Positions 7,567 through 17,085 are shown, counted from the stretch's first letter. The stretch is DNA of 64,000 bases from Chryseobacterium ginsenosidimutans (GCF_030823405.1 NZ_JAUSXC010000001.1:3331001-3395000), one strand, 5' to 3'. Program-made: numbers and translations. Notes: generated by a model not told the origin, from the letters alone.

Positions 7567-8994
7567 ATGTTCAGTAAAAAAATAAAAATAAAAACCGTTT
7601 CCAAGAAAACTTTGGGAGATCTGCAGACTCCGATGAATATCTACCTGCAGATTCGGGACAGATTTAGAGATACCATTCTTCTGGAAAGTTCGGATTCTAA
7701 AAATATCGACAATAATTTTTCTTTTATTGCCATCAACGCCGTTGCCGGAATTGAAATAAAGAACTTAAAAGAATTTGAAATTAAACTTCCAGGGAAAGAA
7801 CCCATCAAACAGTTTATTATTGAACATAAAATAGCAGATGTTTTTGAAGACTTCTCTAATATTTTTGAATGTGAAAAAACCAATGACCCCGTAGAAGAAA
7901 CAGCTCAAAGCCTTTTTGGATATACCAGTTTTGAAGCTGTTCAGTTTTTCGAGAATATTAGCTTTAAAGCTCAAAGTCCGGAAGTTGAAATACCTATTCT
8001 TCGCTACAGACTTTATCAATATGTAATTGCCATCAATCATTATAACGATGAAATGCACATTATTGAAAATCAGATGGAAGGCGTAAAATCTGAGCTTTAT
8101 CTGCTGGAAAGCCTTATTAAAAATCAAAATTCCGTAATTTATCCTTTCGAGAAAAACGGAAAAGAAACATCCAACGTTACGGATGAAGAGTATATCGAAA
8201 TGGTAAAAACTGCCCAAAAACATTGTATGAGAGGAGATGTTTTCCAATTGGTTTTAAGCAGAAGATTTGAACAGAAATTTAAAGGTGACGAATTCAATGT
8301 TTATCGTGCCCTCAGAAATATTAACCCTTCTCCTTATCTATTTTTCTTCGATTACGGAAATTACAAATTATTCGGTTCAAGCCCTGAAAGTCAGTTGATT
8401 ATTAAAGATGACAAAGCAATAATACATCCGATTGCCGGCACTTTTAAGAGAACAGGACATTTTGAAACCGATTTACAGTCTATTGAAGAATTAAAAAATG
8501 ATGCAAAAGAAAATGCAGAACATACGATGTTGGTAGATTTAGCAAGAAATGATTTAGGAAAAATCGGCAAAAATGTAACCGTCACAAAATTAAAGGAAAT
8601 TCAGCTTTTTTCACATGTTATTCATATGGTAAGCGAAGTTACAGCAGATTTACCTAAAAATACAAACCCTTTCGAAATGATGGCTGCAACCTTTCCGCAA
8701 GGAACTTTAAGTGGTGCTCCAAAACACAAAGCCCTACAGCTTATCAATAAATATGAAAAAGATTCTCGCGGATATTATGGCGGATGTATCGGAATCATCG
8801 GATTAAACGGAAACTGCAATCAGGCAATTATGATCCGTACTTTTTTAAGCAAAAATAACACATTATATTATCAGGCCGGAGCAGGCTTAGTTGCAAAATC
8901 CGATCCTGAAAGTGAATTACAGGAAGTAAACAATAAACTGAATGCCTTGAAAAAAGCGGTTGTAAAAGCTGAAAAATTAGTTAAGAACCATTAA
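7567..8994 (+). CDS. trpE: anthranilate synthase component I
   Basis: Makes anthranilate from chorismate with ammonia supplied by TrpG; first step of tryptophan synthesis. The protein has 475 residues from the ATG at 7567. The chorismate-binding core is clear: QLVLSRRFEQKF, GSSPESQLI, HPIAGTFKRTG, DLARNDLGKIG and FPQGTLSGAPKHKALQLI. An in-frame TTG at 7504 would lengthen the protein, but it lies inside the attenuator hairpin and is rejected. The gene is controlled by the attenuator immediately upstream. trpG follows after 11 bases. Confidence 0.95.
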   Translation: MFSKKIKIKTVSKKTLGDLQTPMNIYLQIRDRFRDTILLESSDSKNIDNNFSFIAINAVAGIEIKNLKEFEIKLPGKEPIKQFIIEHKIADVFEDFSNIFECEKTNDPVEETAQSLFGYTSFEAVQFFENISFKAQSPEVEIPILRYRLYQYVIAINHYNDEMHIIENQMEGVKSELYLLESLIKNQNSVIYPFEKNGKETSNVTDEEYIEMVKTAQKHCMRGDVFQLVLSRRFEQKFKGDEFNVYRALRNINPSPYLFFFDYGNYKLFGSSPESQLIIKDDKAIIHPIAGTFKRTGHFETDLQSIEELKNDAKENAEHTMLVDLARNDLGKIGKNVTVTKLKEIQLFSHVIHMVSEVTADLPKNTNPFEMMAATFPQGTLSGAPKHKALQLINKYEKDSRGYYGGCIGIIGLNGNCNQAIMIRTFLSKNNTLYYQAGAGLVAKSDPESELQEVNNKLNALKKAVVKAEKLVKNH

Positions 8995-9005
8995 TAAAAG
9001 AAAAA

Positions 9006-9596
9006 ATGAGCAGCAATATAAAAGAAATCAAAGTTTTAGTTTTTGACAATTATGACAGTTTTACGTACAACTTAGTTCAAATTATCGAAAGAATTTTGGA
9101 TATAAGAGTTGATGTAGTGAAAAATGACAAAATCACTTTAGAAGAAATAGATAAATATGATAAAATTGTACTTTCACCGGGCCCCGGAATTCCCGAGGAA
9201 GCCGGTATTTTATTGGATTTAATTAAAGAATATGCTCCTAAAAAAAGCATTTTGGGTGTTTGTCTCGGTCAGCAAGCCATTGCAGAAGCTTTTGGTGGGA
9301 GCTTAATTAATCTTTCAGAAATTTTTCATGGAGTGGTAACTTCTACCGAGCTGTTAAAAAATGATACTAAAATTTTCAAAAATCTGTCCAGCGGAATGGA
9401 AGTCGGAAGATATCACAGCTGGGTTGTTAATCGTGAAGACTTTCCTGAAGAACTGGAAATCACAGCGGTAGATAAAGATGGAATGATCATGGCTCTCCAA
9501 CATAAAAAATATGATGTTCATGGTGTTCAGTTTCATCCTGAAAGTATTCTGACTCCGCAGGGAGAAGTTATCATTAAAAATTTTCTTCTGAATTAA
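9006..9596 (+). CDS. trpG: anthranilate synthase component II (glutamine amidotransferase)
   Basis: A class I glutamine amidotransferase of 196 residues that feeds ammonia to TrpE. It begins with VLVFDNYDSFTYNLVQ. The oxyanion motif SPGPGIPEEAG and the nucleophile motif GVCLGQQAIAEAFGG (catalytic Cys) are followed by the His-Glu pair in GVQFHPESILTPQG. In some bacteria this subunit also serves folate synthesis (PabA). Its place between trpE and trpD supports the tryptophan role. Confidence 0.94.
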   Translation: MSSNIKEIKVLVFDNYDSFTYNLVQIIERILDIRVDVVKNDKITLEEIDKYDKIVLSPGPGIPEEAGILLDLIKEYAPKKSILGVCLGQQAIAEAFGGSLINLSEIFHGVVTSTELLKNDTKIFKNLSSGMEVGRYHSWVVNREDFPEELEITAVDKDGMIMALQHKKYDVHGVQFHPESILTPQGEVIIKNFLLN

Positions 9597-9620
9597 TTAA
9601 AAACTTTAAGACTCTCCCAA

Positions 9621-10607
9621 ATGAAAGAAATTCTGGAATATCTTTTCAATCATCATACTTTGTCAAAATCTGAAGCAAAAGCAATTATGATTGAGATTGC
9701 TCAAAATAAATTCAATGCTACAGAAGTTACGGCTTTTATGACTGTTTTTCTGATGCGGAATATCACTTTAAAAGAACTAGAAGGCTTCCGTGAGGCACTT
9801 CTGCAAATGGCAGTTCCTGTGAATTTGGATGCAAGTGACGCTATTGATATCGTTGGAACCGGCGGTGACGGGAAAAACACAATAAATATCTCAACACTCG
9901 CGAGTTTTGTTGTCGCCGGAGCCGGACAAAAAGTAACGAAACATGGAAATTACGGAGCTTCAACCATTACCGGATCATCAAATGTTTTGGAGGAGTTGGG
10001 TTATGGGTTTAAAAATGATTCGGAAAGGTTACAGGATGATCTGGAAAAAGCCAATATTTGCTTTTTGCATGCTCCTTATTTTCATCCGGCCTTGCAGTCT
10101 GTTGGTACATTGAGAAAATCTTTAGGTCTCAGAACATTTTTCAATTTACTCGGTCCTCTTGTAAACCCTGTAAAACCTCAGTTTTCAATGATCGGAGTTT
10201 ACAATCTTGAAATTGCAAGAATTTACCAGTATTTGCTGCAAAAAGATGATAGAAATTTTATTCTGGTTCACGGAATGGATGGTTATGACGAAATAAGTTT
10301 AACCCATGACAGCAAAATTATCACCAAAAACGGTGAACAGATTTATTCGACGGAAGATTTAGGTTTTGATTCCATTACTCATGAAAGCATAAAAGCTGGT
10401 GAAACATCTCACGAAACGGCTAAAATTTTCAGGAATATTCTTCATGGAAAAGGGACTGATCAACAAAATTCAGTTGTATTGGCAAATGCTTCTGTGGCCC
10501 TGTATTATACCAATAAATTTGGAGCTTACGACGACTGCCTTCTTATGGCTCAGGAAAGTTTATACGGAGGAAAAGCTTTAAAAAGTCTTGAATTGCTTTT
10601 AGAATAA
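9621..10607 (+). CDS. trpD: anthranilate phosphoribosyltransferase
   Basis: Joins anthranilate to phosphoribosyl pyrophosphate. It has 328 residues, a normal length. The PRPP-binding motif is DIVGTGGDGKNTINISTLAS, followed by KHGNYGASTITGSSNVLEEL and the anthranilate-binding region LRKSLGLRTFFNLLGPLVNP. It lies 24 bases after trpG and 12 bases before trpC, on the same strand. Confidence 0.95.
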   Translation: MKEILEYLFNHHTLSKSEAKAIMIEIAQNKFNATEVTAFMTVFLMRNITLKELEGFREALLQMAVPVNLDASDAIDIVGTGGDGKNTINISTLASFVVAGAGQKVTKHGNYGASTITGSSNVLEELGYGFKNDSERLQDDLEKANICFLHAPYFHPALQSVGTLRKSLGLRTFFNLLGPLVNPVKPQFSMIGVYNLEIARIYQYLLQKDDRNFILVHGMDGYDEISLTHDSKIITKNGEQIYSTEDLGFDSITHESIKAGETSHETAKIFRNILHGKGTDQQNSVVLANASVALYYTNKFGAYDDCLLMAQESLYGGKALKSLELLLE

Positions 10608-10619
10608 TGAATTACAGCT

Positions 10620-11393
10620 ATGAATATTTTAGATACAATCATAAAAAGGAAAAAAGAGGAAATTTCGATTTCAAAATCAAGAGTTCCCGTTGAAGAATTA
10701 AAAAATTCTCCGTTTTTCAATAGACAAACTCTTTCATTAAAAGAAAGCTTAAAAAATAAAAGCGGAATTATCGCTGAATTTAAAAGACAATCTCCATCAA
10801 AAGGAATTATCAACGATAAAATTTCCCCTTTAGAAGTAGTTTCAGCTTATGAAAATTTCGGAGCAGGCGGAATTTCAATTCTTACGGATAAAGATTTTTT
10901 TGGAGGAAGTTTTGAAGACGTTTTAAGTGTAAGAAATTCTATCAACATTCCAATTCTGCGAAAAGATTTCATGATCGACGAATATCAGTTTTATGAAGCG
11001 AAAAGTATCGGGGCAGATGTTGTTTTATTGATTGCAGCCTGCCTTTCTGTAAAGCAGGTACAGGAATTTACCGAACTTTCTCATGAATTGGGATTAGAAG
11101 TTTTGTTGGAAATACACTCTGAAGAAGAACTTAAACATATCAACTCAAAAATTGATTTGGTTGGAATTAATAATAGAAATTTAAAGGATTTTAAAGTTGA
11201 TCTGCAACATTCTGTAAACTTGAAAAATCAGCTTCCAAATGGGATTTTATCAGTTGCAGAAAGTGGGATTTATACTGTTGAAGATTATAATTATTTAAAA
11301 GAAAAAGGGTTTGACGGTTTTCTGATGGGTGAATATTTTATGAAAAGCGAAAATCCAATAAAAACTTTTGAAAATTTTATAAAGATTATATGA
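10620..11393 (+). CDS. trpC: indole-3-glycerol phosphate synthase
   Basis: A TIM-barrel enzyme of 257 residues that closes the indole ring. Recognised motifs are IIAEFKRQSPSKGII (catalytic Lys and phosphate-binding start), FGAGGISILTDKDFFGG, PILRKDFMIDEYQ, VGINNRNLKDFKVD and SVAESGIYT near the end. It is separate from trpF rather than fused as in enterobacteria. The stop codon overlaps the trpF start in ATGA, giving translational coupling. Confidence 0.95.
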   Translation: MNILDTIIKRKKEEISISKSRVPVEELKNSPFFNRQTLSLKESLKNKSGIIAEFKRQSPSKGIINDKISPLEVVSAYENFGAGGISILTDKDFFGGSFEDVLSVRNSINIPILRKDFMIDEYQFYEAKSIGADVVLLIAACLSVKQVQEFTELSHELGLEVLLEIHSEEELKHINSKIDLVGINNRNLKDFKVDLQHSVNLKNQLPNGILSVAESGIYTVEDYNYLKEKGFDGFLMGEYFMKSENPIKTFENFIKII

Positions 11394-12019
11394 TGAAACT
11401 TAAAGTTTGCGGTCTAACTAAAGTAGATCAGATTCATGAATTAATTTCAATGGATACAGATTTTCTTGGCTTTATTTTCTATGAAAAATCACCAAGATAT
11501 GTTTTGAAGTATTTAGCTTTTGAAGATATTTCAAGAATAAATCATCAGAGAAAAGTTGGGGTTTTTGTCAATGAAAAATTAGATAAAATAATAGAAATTG
11601 TAGAAAAAGCAGATCTGGATTTTATACAGCTTCACGGTGATGAAACCGAAAATTTCATTTCAGAATTACGACAAAAGCTGAATTTGGAAATCGGAATTGT
11701 AAAAGCATTTCGAATAGGTGACGAAACCAAAGATATGGTGTCTAAAATTAACTTTTTAAAAGATAAAATTAATTATTTACTCTTCGATACAGATTCCAAA
11801 GCCTTTGGCGGAACAGGAAAACAGTTCGATTGGACTTTTTTAAATACAATTGAGATACCCCTTCCCTATTTCTTAAGCGGCGGAATTTCAGAAGAAAATA
11901 TCGATCAGATAAAAATTATAAATCAAAAACCTTTTGCTTTAGATATTAATTCAAAATTTGAAATCGAAGCGGGAATTAAGGACTTACATAAAATAAGAAA
12001 ATTTCATGAAAAATTATAA
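11390..12019 (+). CDS. trpF: phosphoribosylanthranilate isomerase
   Basis: A TIM-barrel isomerase of 209 residues. The catalytic Cys is in MKLKVCGLT near the start. [37 protein letters not shown] and [13 protein letters not shown] carry the general-acid Asp and phosphate-binding residues. Two ATGs stand in tandem (11390 and 11393). The first overlaps the trpC stop and is taken as the start. The gene overlaps the trpB start by 14 bases. Confidence 0.94.
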   Translation: MMKLKVCGLTKVDQIHELISMDTDFLGFIFYEKSPRYVLKYLAFEDISRINHQRKVGVFVNEKLDKIIEIVEKADLDFIQLHGDETENFISELRQKLNLEIGIVKAFRIGDETKDMVSKINFLKDKINYLLFDTDSKAFGGTGKQFDWTFLNTIEIPLPYFLSGGISEENIDQIKIINQKPFALDINSKFEIEAGIKDLHKIRKFHEKL

Positions 12020-13190
12020 AAATCCCGATGAAAACGGATATTACGGAGAATTTGGAGGTGCTTTCATCCCCGAAATGCTTTATCCGAATGTAGAGGAACT
12101 GCAAAAAAGCTATGTTGAAATTATTGAATCTGAAAATTTTCAACAGGAATATCAGGATTTGTTAAAAAATTATGTTGGGCGGGCAACGCCTTTATACTTT
12201 TCAAAAAACTTAAGTAAAAAATATAATACTCAAATATATTTAAAAAGAGAAGATCTAAACCATACCGGAGCACATAAAATCAACAATGCTTTAGGGCAGG
12301 TTTTGCTGGCAAAACGTCTAGGCAAAACAAGGATTATTGCAGAAACAGGGGCCGGGCAACACGGTGTTGCAACCGCGACAGCCTGCGCTTTATTAGGACT
12401 GGAATGTATTGTGTATATGGGCGAAATTGACATTGAAAGACAGGCTCCCAATGTGGGAAGAATGAAGATGTTGGGTGCAGAAGTGATCCCTGCAACTTCA
12501 GGTTCTAAAACCTTGAAAGATGCCGTTAATGAAGCATTAAGAGACTGGATCAATAATCCTGTTACAACACATTATGTCATTGGAAGTGTGGTTGGTCCGC
12601 ATCCTTTTCCTGATTTGGTGGCGAGATTTCAGAGTATTATTTCGAAGGAAATTAAAGAACAGCTTTTTGAACAAATTGGAAAACAAAACCCCGATTATGT
12701 AATTGCCTGCGTGGGCGGAGGAAGCAATGCAGCAGGAACTTTTTACCATTTTGTAGATGAAGAAAACGTAAAACTTATTGCCGCTGAAGCCGGTGGTTTT
12801 GGAATTGACTCCGGAAAATCGGCGGCAACCACTTTTTTGGGAACTTTGGGCATATTACACGGAAGTAAAAGTCTGGTCATGCAGACCAAAGACGGTCAGG
12901 TTATCGAACCCCACTCTATTTCTGCCGGATTAGATTATCCCGGGATTGGACCGTTTCATGCGCATTTATTTAATGAAAGACGGACAGAATTTTTCAGTAT
13001 TAATGATGATGAAGCTTTACAATCGGCCTTTGAATTAACCAAATTGGAAGGCATTATTCCCGCTTTGGAAAGTGCTCATGCGTTGGCAGTGTTAGATAAA
13101 AAGAAATTTGATAAAAATGACATTGTTGTTATCTGTTTGAGCGGTCGTGGGGATAAGGATATGGAAACGTATTTAAGGAATTTAGAATAA
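12006..13190 (+). CDS. trpB: tryptophan synthase beta chain
   Basis: A PLP enzyme of 394 residues that condenses indole with serine. The PLP-binding Lys is in [15 protein letters not shown], the phosphate cup is [13 protein letters not shown], and [20 protein letters not shown] is the catalytic-Glu region. It belongs to the TrpB1 type that works with TrpA. The gene immediately downstream is not trpA but a membrane protein gene that overlaps the trpB stop by one base (TAATG). Confidence 0.96.
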   Translation: MKNYKNPDENGYYGEFGGAFIPEMLYPNVEELQKSYVEIIESENFQQEYQDLLKNYVGRATPLYFSKNLSKKYNTQIYLKREDLNHTGAHKINNALGQVLLAKRLGKTRIIAETGAGQHGVATATACALLGLECIVYMGEIDIERQAPNVGRMKMLGAEVIPATSGSKTLKDAVNEALRDWINNPVTTHYVIGSVVGPHPFPDLVARFQSIISKEIKEQLFEQIGKQNPDYVIACVGGGSNAAGTFYHFVDEENVKLIAAEAGGFGIDSGKSAATTFLGTLGILHGSKSLVMQTKDGQVIEPHSISAGLDYPGIGPFHAHLFNERRTEFFSINDDEALQSAFELTKLEGIIPALESAHALAVLDKKKFDKNDIVVICLSGRGDKDMETYLRNLE

Positions 13191-13735
13191 TGGTCAGGAA
13201 AGAATTTCTCAGCATATTAGAATGGTCGTTTGTAATGTTCATTGCATTGAATATGAGCATTTACGGAGGCGCAAAATTCCTGCAATTTGGAGAAATATCG
13301 CATTATAAAAAGCCTTTATCCGAGTATAAAGGAATGGATATAATGTGGGCTTTTTATTCATACTCCGGAAGTTATGCTATTATTTTAGGTCTGTTTGAAA
13401 TTATAGGTTCAGTATTACTTATACTTCCAAAAACAAGAATTATTGGTTGTTTCGTTTTATCCGGCATTCTCTTTAATGTTATTTTACAAGACTACTTTTA
13501 TGATGTTTCCAGAGAAGCTATGGCAAATGCAATTCTCTATCAGCTTCTCATTTTTGGGATACTTTGGGCAAACAAAGAAAAATTAATTTTAATGATTACG
13601 GCTATATCTATTGATTTTATTTTTCCAAAAAGAAAGAAACTATTACTCTATATTTTATTGATTGTAGGCCTTTTTGTCGTGCTAACATTTTGTCAGTCAG
13701 CCATTAATTTTTTATTAAATATTTTAAAAATATGA
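13190..13735 (+). CDS. DoxX-like integral membrane protein inside the trp operon
   Basis: A 181-residue protein with about five hydrophobic segments (around residues 13-30, 60-80, 85-105, 112-128 and 150-172). The order and spacing resemble the four-helix DoxX/DoxD-like family, but no signature residue makes the assignment firm. It is coupled on both sides. Its ATG overlaps the trpB stop by one base and its stop overlaps the trpA start in ATGA. It must therefore be made in step with the tryptophan synthase subunits. It has no known role in tryptophan synthesis. Confidence 0.75.
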   Translation: MVRKEFLSILEWSFVMFIALNMSIYGGAKFLQFGEISHYKKPLSEYKGMDIMWAFYSYSGSYAIILGLFEIIGSVLLILPKTRIIGCFVLSGILFNVILQDYFYDVSREAMANAILYQLLIFGILWANKEKLILMITAISIDFIFPKRKKLLLYILLIVGLFVVLTFCQSAINFLLNILKI

Positions 13736-14466
13736 AAAAACTAAACATATACTTCACAGCAGGAATTCCGCAACTGGAAGATACGGCTGATATAATAAAA
13801 TTAATTCAGGATTCCGGAGCAGATATGATGGAAATCGGAATGCCATATTCAGATCCGGTTGCCGATGGCCCTGTTATTCAAAAAGCTCATGAACTGGCTT
13901 TGCAAAATGGAATGACCATTGAAAAGCTATTTTCACAGTTAAAAACCATTAAAAACGAACTCAAAATTCCGGTGATTTTGATGGGATATATTAATCCTGT
14001 TTTGAGTTTCGGTTTTGAAAATTTTTGTAAGGAATGTTCCGAAAGTGGAGTTTCAGGATTAATTATTCCCGACTTACCTCCTATCGAATTCGAAAAATAT
14101 TACCGCGAAATTTTAGAAAAATACAATTTGAATTTCACATTTTTGATCACTCCGGAAACTTCCGATGAAAGAATTTTATATTTAGATTCTTTAAGTTCCG
14201 GGTTTTTATATGCCGTAAGTTCCTCATCAACAACAGGAAATAAAAGTTCAGTTTTGAAAAATGAAGCTTATTTGGAAAAAATAGCGTCTCTTCCTCTAAA
14301 AAATCCTGTGATGATCGGTTTTGGAATTAAATCAAAGCAAGATTTTGAAAACGTCACCGAAAAAGCGGACGGTGGAATCATCGGAACTGCCTTTGTACAT
14401 ATTTTACTACAAGATAGAAATTGGCAGAAAAAAGCCATAGATTTTATACATTCTATAAAAGCGTAA
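13732..14466 (+). CDS. trpA: tryptophan synthase alpha chain
   Basis: A TIM-barrel lyase of 244 residues that releases indole from indole-3-glycerol phosphate and passes it to TrpB. The catalytic Glu is in ADMMEIGMPYSDPVADGPVI, which also holds the active-site Asp. Other motifs are VILMGYINPVL, GLIIPDLPPIEF and the phosphate loop GFGIKSKQDF with GGIIGTAFVH. It is a little shorter than enterobacterial TrpA (268). It is the last gene of the operon. Confidence 0.95.
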   Translation: MKKLNIYFTAGIPQLEDTADIIKLIQDSGADMMEIGMPYSDPVADGPVIQKAHELALQNGMTIEKLFSQLKTIKNELKIPVILMGYINPVLSFGFENFCKECSESGVSGLIIPDLPPIEFEKYYREILEKYNLNFTFLITPETSDERILYLDSLSSGFLYAVSSSSTTGNKSSVLKNEAYLEKIASLPLKNPVMIGFGIKSKQDFENVTEKADGGIIGTAFVHILLQDRNWQKKAIDFIHSIKA

Positions 14467-14473
14467 AAATCAC

Positions 14474-14481
14474 TAAATTTG
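14474..14481 (+). promoter_or_regulatory. lipB -7 promoter element
   Basis: TAAATTTG is an exact TAnnTTTG match, 17 bases before the lipB ATG. It begins 8 bases after the trpA stop, so lipB can be transcribed separately from the trp operon. Confidence 0.5.
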
Positions 14482-14497
14482 TATATCAAAAAATGGT

Positions 14498-15229
14498 ATG
14501 AACACACATCAGAATAAAGCAGTAGAATTTGAAGATTTAGGCATAAAAGAATATCAGCCCGCTTGGGATTATCAGGAAAAACTGATGAAAGATATTATTG
14601 ACATCAAAATCAAAAACCGCGATCTTCCTGCTGAACAGCATATTGCAACACCCAATCATTTTCTTTTAGTAGAACATCCTCACGTTTATACCTTAGGGAA
14701 AAGCGGACATGAAGAAAATATGCTTGCCGGAATTGATAAGCTAAAAGAGATTGATGCAACTTTCGTAAAAGTAAACCGTGGCGGCGATATTACCTATCAC
14801 GGGTACGGACAAATCGTTGGTTATCCTGTTTTAGACCTTGAAAATTTCTTTACGGATATTCATAAATATATGAGAAATCTGGAAGAAGTGATTATCAGAA
14901 CTATTGCCGATTATGGGTTGAAAGGTGAACGTTCTCCCGGAGAAACCGGAGTTTGGCTGGATGTCGGTAAACCTTACGCCAGAAAAATCTGCGCGATGGG
15001 CGTAAAAGCTTCCCGTTGGGTAACTTTACACGGTTTTGCATTAAATATCAATACCAATATGCGTTATTTTGAATACATTATCCCTTGTGGAATCAAAGAC
15101 AAGCAGGTAACTTCTTTAAAAAGAGAGCTTGAAAGAGAACTGACTCCAGAAGAAATGGAAGATATTAAAGCTAAGATCAGAAAACATTTTGCGGATGTTT
15201 TTGAGGCAGAATTGTTGGTAAAAGCTTAG
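14498..15229 (+). CDS. lipB: lipoyl(octanoyl) transferase
   Basis: Transfers octanoate from acyl carrier protein to lipoyl domains of 2-oxoacid dehydrogenases, the first step of lipoate synthesis. It has 243 residues. Characteristic motifs are the VNRGGDITYHGYGQIVGYP loop, GETGVWLDVG and the conserved Lys in KICAMGVKASRWVTLHGFAL. The catalytic Cys lies in YIIPCGIKDKQVTSL. The start at 14498 follows a TAnnTTTG promoter. A terminator follows at 15251. Confidence 0.95.
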   Translation: MNTHQNKAVEFEDLGIKEYQPAWDYQEKLMKDIIDIKIKNRDLPAEQHIATPNHFLLVEHPHVYTLGKSGHEENMLAGIDKLKEIDATFVKVNRGGDITYHGYGQIVGYPVLDLENFFTDIHKYMRNLEEVIIRTIADYGLKGERSPGETGVWLDVGKPYARKICAMGVKASRWVTLHGFALNINTNMRYFEYIIPCGIKDKQVTSLKRELERELTPEEMEDIKAKIRKHFADVFEAELLVKA

Positions 15230-15250
15230 AAATTCAATTTTTAATTATAT

Positions 15251-15285
15251 AAATCTGTTTCTTATGAAGCAGATTTTCTTTTTCT
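15251..15285 (+). terminator. terminator after lipB
   Basis: aaatctgtttc at 15251-15261 pairs with gaagcagattt at 15266-15276 (one G-U pair) around a four-base loop, followed by a T-rich tract. Confidence 0.75.
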
Positions 15286-15328
15286 TACCTATGTTATTAT
15301 AAGATTTGTTAATATTTTACAAAATTAA

Positions 15329-15359
15329 ATTGCGCACAATACAATTGGCATTATATTTG
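15329..15359 (+). promoter_or_regulatory. promoter and candidate OhrR operator of the nitroreductase-ohrR-ohr operon
   Basis: TTG (15330-15332) is followed after 19 bases by TATATTTG (15352-15359), a full Bacteroidetes promoter. The near-palindrome attgcgcacaat (15329-15340) overlies the -33 element. It is followed by a further half-site, acaattgg. MarR/OhrR proteins bind such AT-rich inverted repeats, and the operon encodes an OhrR-like repressor. The operator role is inference. Confidence 0.5.
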
Positions 15360-15403
15360 TATCCTTACTATTATAATTCAAACAATTAATTAAAGCAAAA
15401 CAA

Positions 15404-16036
15404 ATGTCATTAATAGAAGACCTAAATTGGAGACATGCAGTAAAAGCATACGATCCGACAAAAAAAGTATCACAGGAAGATTTATATAAGATTTTAGAAG
15501 CTGCAAGATTAGCTCCAACGTCATCAGGATTACAGCCTTTCCGCGTTATAGTTGTAGAAAATCAGGAATTGAAAGAAAAAATGGTTGCTGGAGCTTTAAA
15601 TCCGGAAGTAATGAGAGACTCTTCTCATGTTTTGGTATTTGCCGCTTGGGATAGCTATTCAAGTGAAAAGATTGATAAAGTATATGATCTTCATACTGAT
15701 GTAAGAGATCTGCCAAAAGGACGTTTCAACAGTTATACCGATATGCTGAAAAAACTTTACGGAGCTCAAACTCCCGCAGAGCATTTTGCACACACAGCCC
15801 GCCAAACGTATATCTCTTTAGGATTAGCAATGGCTCAGGCTGCTGAATTGAAAATCGACAGTACACCAGCAGAAGGATTCAGCAATGAGGTTGTTGATGA
15901 AATTCTTAATTTAAAAGAATTAGGTTTAAAAAGTGTAAGCCTTTTATATCTCGGTTACAGAGATGCCGAAAAAGACTGGCTTTCTACAATGAAAAAAGTG
16001 AGAGTTCCTATGGAGGAATTTATCATTACAAAATAA
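15404..16036 (+). CDS. nitroreductase-family NAD(P)H-dependent oxidoreductase
   Basis: A 210-residue flavoprotein of the NfsB/nitroreductase family, which reduces quinones, nitroaromatics or similar electrophiles using FMN and NAD(P)H. The N-terminal WRHAVKAYDPTKKVSQEDL and ARLAPTSSGLQPFRVIVVE carry the FMN-binding positions. The C-terminal LKSVSLLYLGYRDAEKDW is the second typical block. It is the first gene of an operon with ohrR and ohr and has a good promoter. Its partners suggest a role in detoxifying oxidised or electrophilic compounds. The physiological substrate cannot be read from sequence. Confidence 0.88.
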   Translation: MSLIEDLNWRHAVKAYDPTKKVSQEDLYKILEAARLAPTSSGLQPFRVIVVENQELKEKMVAGALNPEVMRDSSHVLVFAAWDSYSSEKIDKVYDLHTDVRDLPKGRFNSYTDMLKKLYGAQTPAEHFAHTARQTYISLGLAMAQAAELKIDSTPAEGFSNEVVDEILNLKELGLKSVSLLYLGYRDAEKDWLSTMKKVRVPMEEFIITK

Positions 16037-16057
16037 CACATCATCCAACCTTATCTT

Positions 16058-16492
16058 ATGGAAAATCTAAAACAGCTAAAACTGGAAAACCAAATCTGCT
16101 TCCCTTTATATGTGATCGCAAAAGAGATCACGGGACTTTACAGACCTTTTCTTGATGAGCTGGATATCACTTACTCTCAATATCTTGTAATGATGGTACT
16201 TTGGGAGAATGACGGACTTACCGTAAGCCATATCGGGGATAAATTATTCCTCGACAGCGGTACTCTGACGCCTCTTCTGAAAAGGCTTGAAGCTAAAGGA
16301 TTTATCATAAGAAAAAGAAAAAAAGAAGATGAAAGAGTGGTTGAAGCATTTTTAACTGAAGTCGGACAACAACTGCAGCAAAAAGCTTGTGAAATTCCAA
16401 AGAAGATTCAACAAAAAATAGGTATTGAGCCTGAAGATCTCATTCAGCTTAAAGATACCGTACAAAAAATATTAAGCAAAATAGAAAAATAA
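16058..16492 (+). CDS. ohrR: MarR-family organic peroxide sensor (OhrR-like)
   Basis: A 144-residue winged-helix repressor. The N-terminal segment LKLENQICFPLYVIAKEITG has the single reactive Cys that OhrR proteins use to sense organic hydroperoxides. It is followed by YRPFLDELDITYSQYLVMMV. The recognition-helix region has LFLDSGTLTPLLKRLEAKGF, and EDERVVEAFLT forms the wing. These match OhrR closely. It sits immediately before ohr, with no gap, as expected for an autoregulated peroxide-response operon. Confidence 0.87.
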   Translation: MENLKQLKLENQICFPLYVIAKEITGLYRPFLDELDITYSQYLVMMVLWENDGLTVSHIGDKLFLDSGTLTPLLKRLEAKGFIIRKRKKEDERVVEAFLTEVGQQLQQKACEIPKKIQQKIGIEPEDLIQLKDTVQKILSKIEK

Positions 16493-16915
16493 ATGAAAAC
16501 ATTATATACAACAAAAGTAACCGCAAAAGGTGGCAGAAGCGGACATGTAAAAAGTGAAAACGGAGTTCTTGATCTTGAAGTAAGAATGCCCAAAGCTCTT
16601 GGTGGAGCCAATGAAGATTATGCAAACCCTGAAATGCTTTTTGCAGCAGGATATTCAGCTTGTTTTGACAGTGCTTTGAGCAGAGTGATCAGTTTATCAA
16701 AAGTAAAAACGGGCGAAACAACTGTTGCCGCTAAAGTTAGCATCGGGCAATTGGAAAACGGAGGATTTGGTCTTGCAGTGGAATTGGATGTAAATATTCC
16801 CGAAGTTTCAATTGAAGAAGCACAGTCTTTAACGGAAAAAGCCCATGAAGTTTGTCCTTATTCTAATGCTACAAGAAATAATATTGAAGTAAAACTTTCG
16901 GTGACGAATAACTAA
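16493..16915 (+). CDS. ohr: organic hydroperoxide resistance protein (Ohr, OsmC superfamily)
   Basis: A 140-residue thiol peroxidase that reduces organic hydroperoxides. The two redox Cys residues are visible in AAGYSACFDSALSRVI (peroxidatic) and HEVCPYSNATRNNIEV (resolving). MPKALGGANEDYANPEMLF is the usual preceding block with the catalytic Arg/Glu region. The start codon directly follows the ohrR stop. A terminator at 16940 closes the operon. Confidence 0.93.
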   Translation: MKTLYTTKVTAKGGRSGHVKSENGVLDLEVRMPKALGGANEDYANPEMLFAAGYSACFDSALSRVISLSKVKTGETTVAAKVSIGQLENGGFGLAVELDVNIPEVSIEEAQSLTEKAHEVCPYSNATRNNIEVKLSVTNN

Positions 16916-16939
16916 GATCGGTTTCTTTACATGATAATT

Positions 16940-16971
16940 AAATCTGTTTCTTCTCGAGGCAGATTTTTTTT
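16940..16971 (+). terminator. terminator after ohr
   Basis: aaatctg (16940-16946) pairs with cagattt. The stem is extended by G-U pairs, and a run of T follows from 16964. Its stem sequence closely resembles the terminator after lipB (15251-15276). Confidence 0.8.
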
Positions 16972-17085
16972 GGTTTTTTAATACAAAAGGAAAAATAAAA
17001 TTGCTATTATGTGAAAAATAATTAATTTTATCAAGCTCTTAAGCAAAAATTAAAACAAATAACCAAAACAATTAAACATTCAAAA

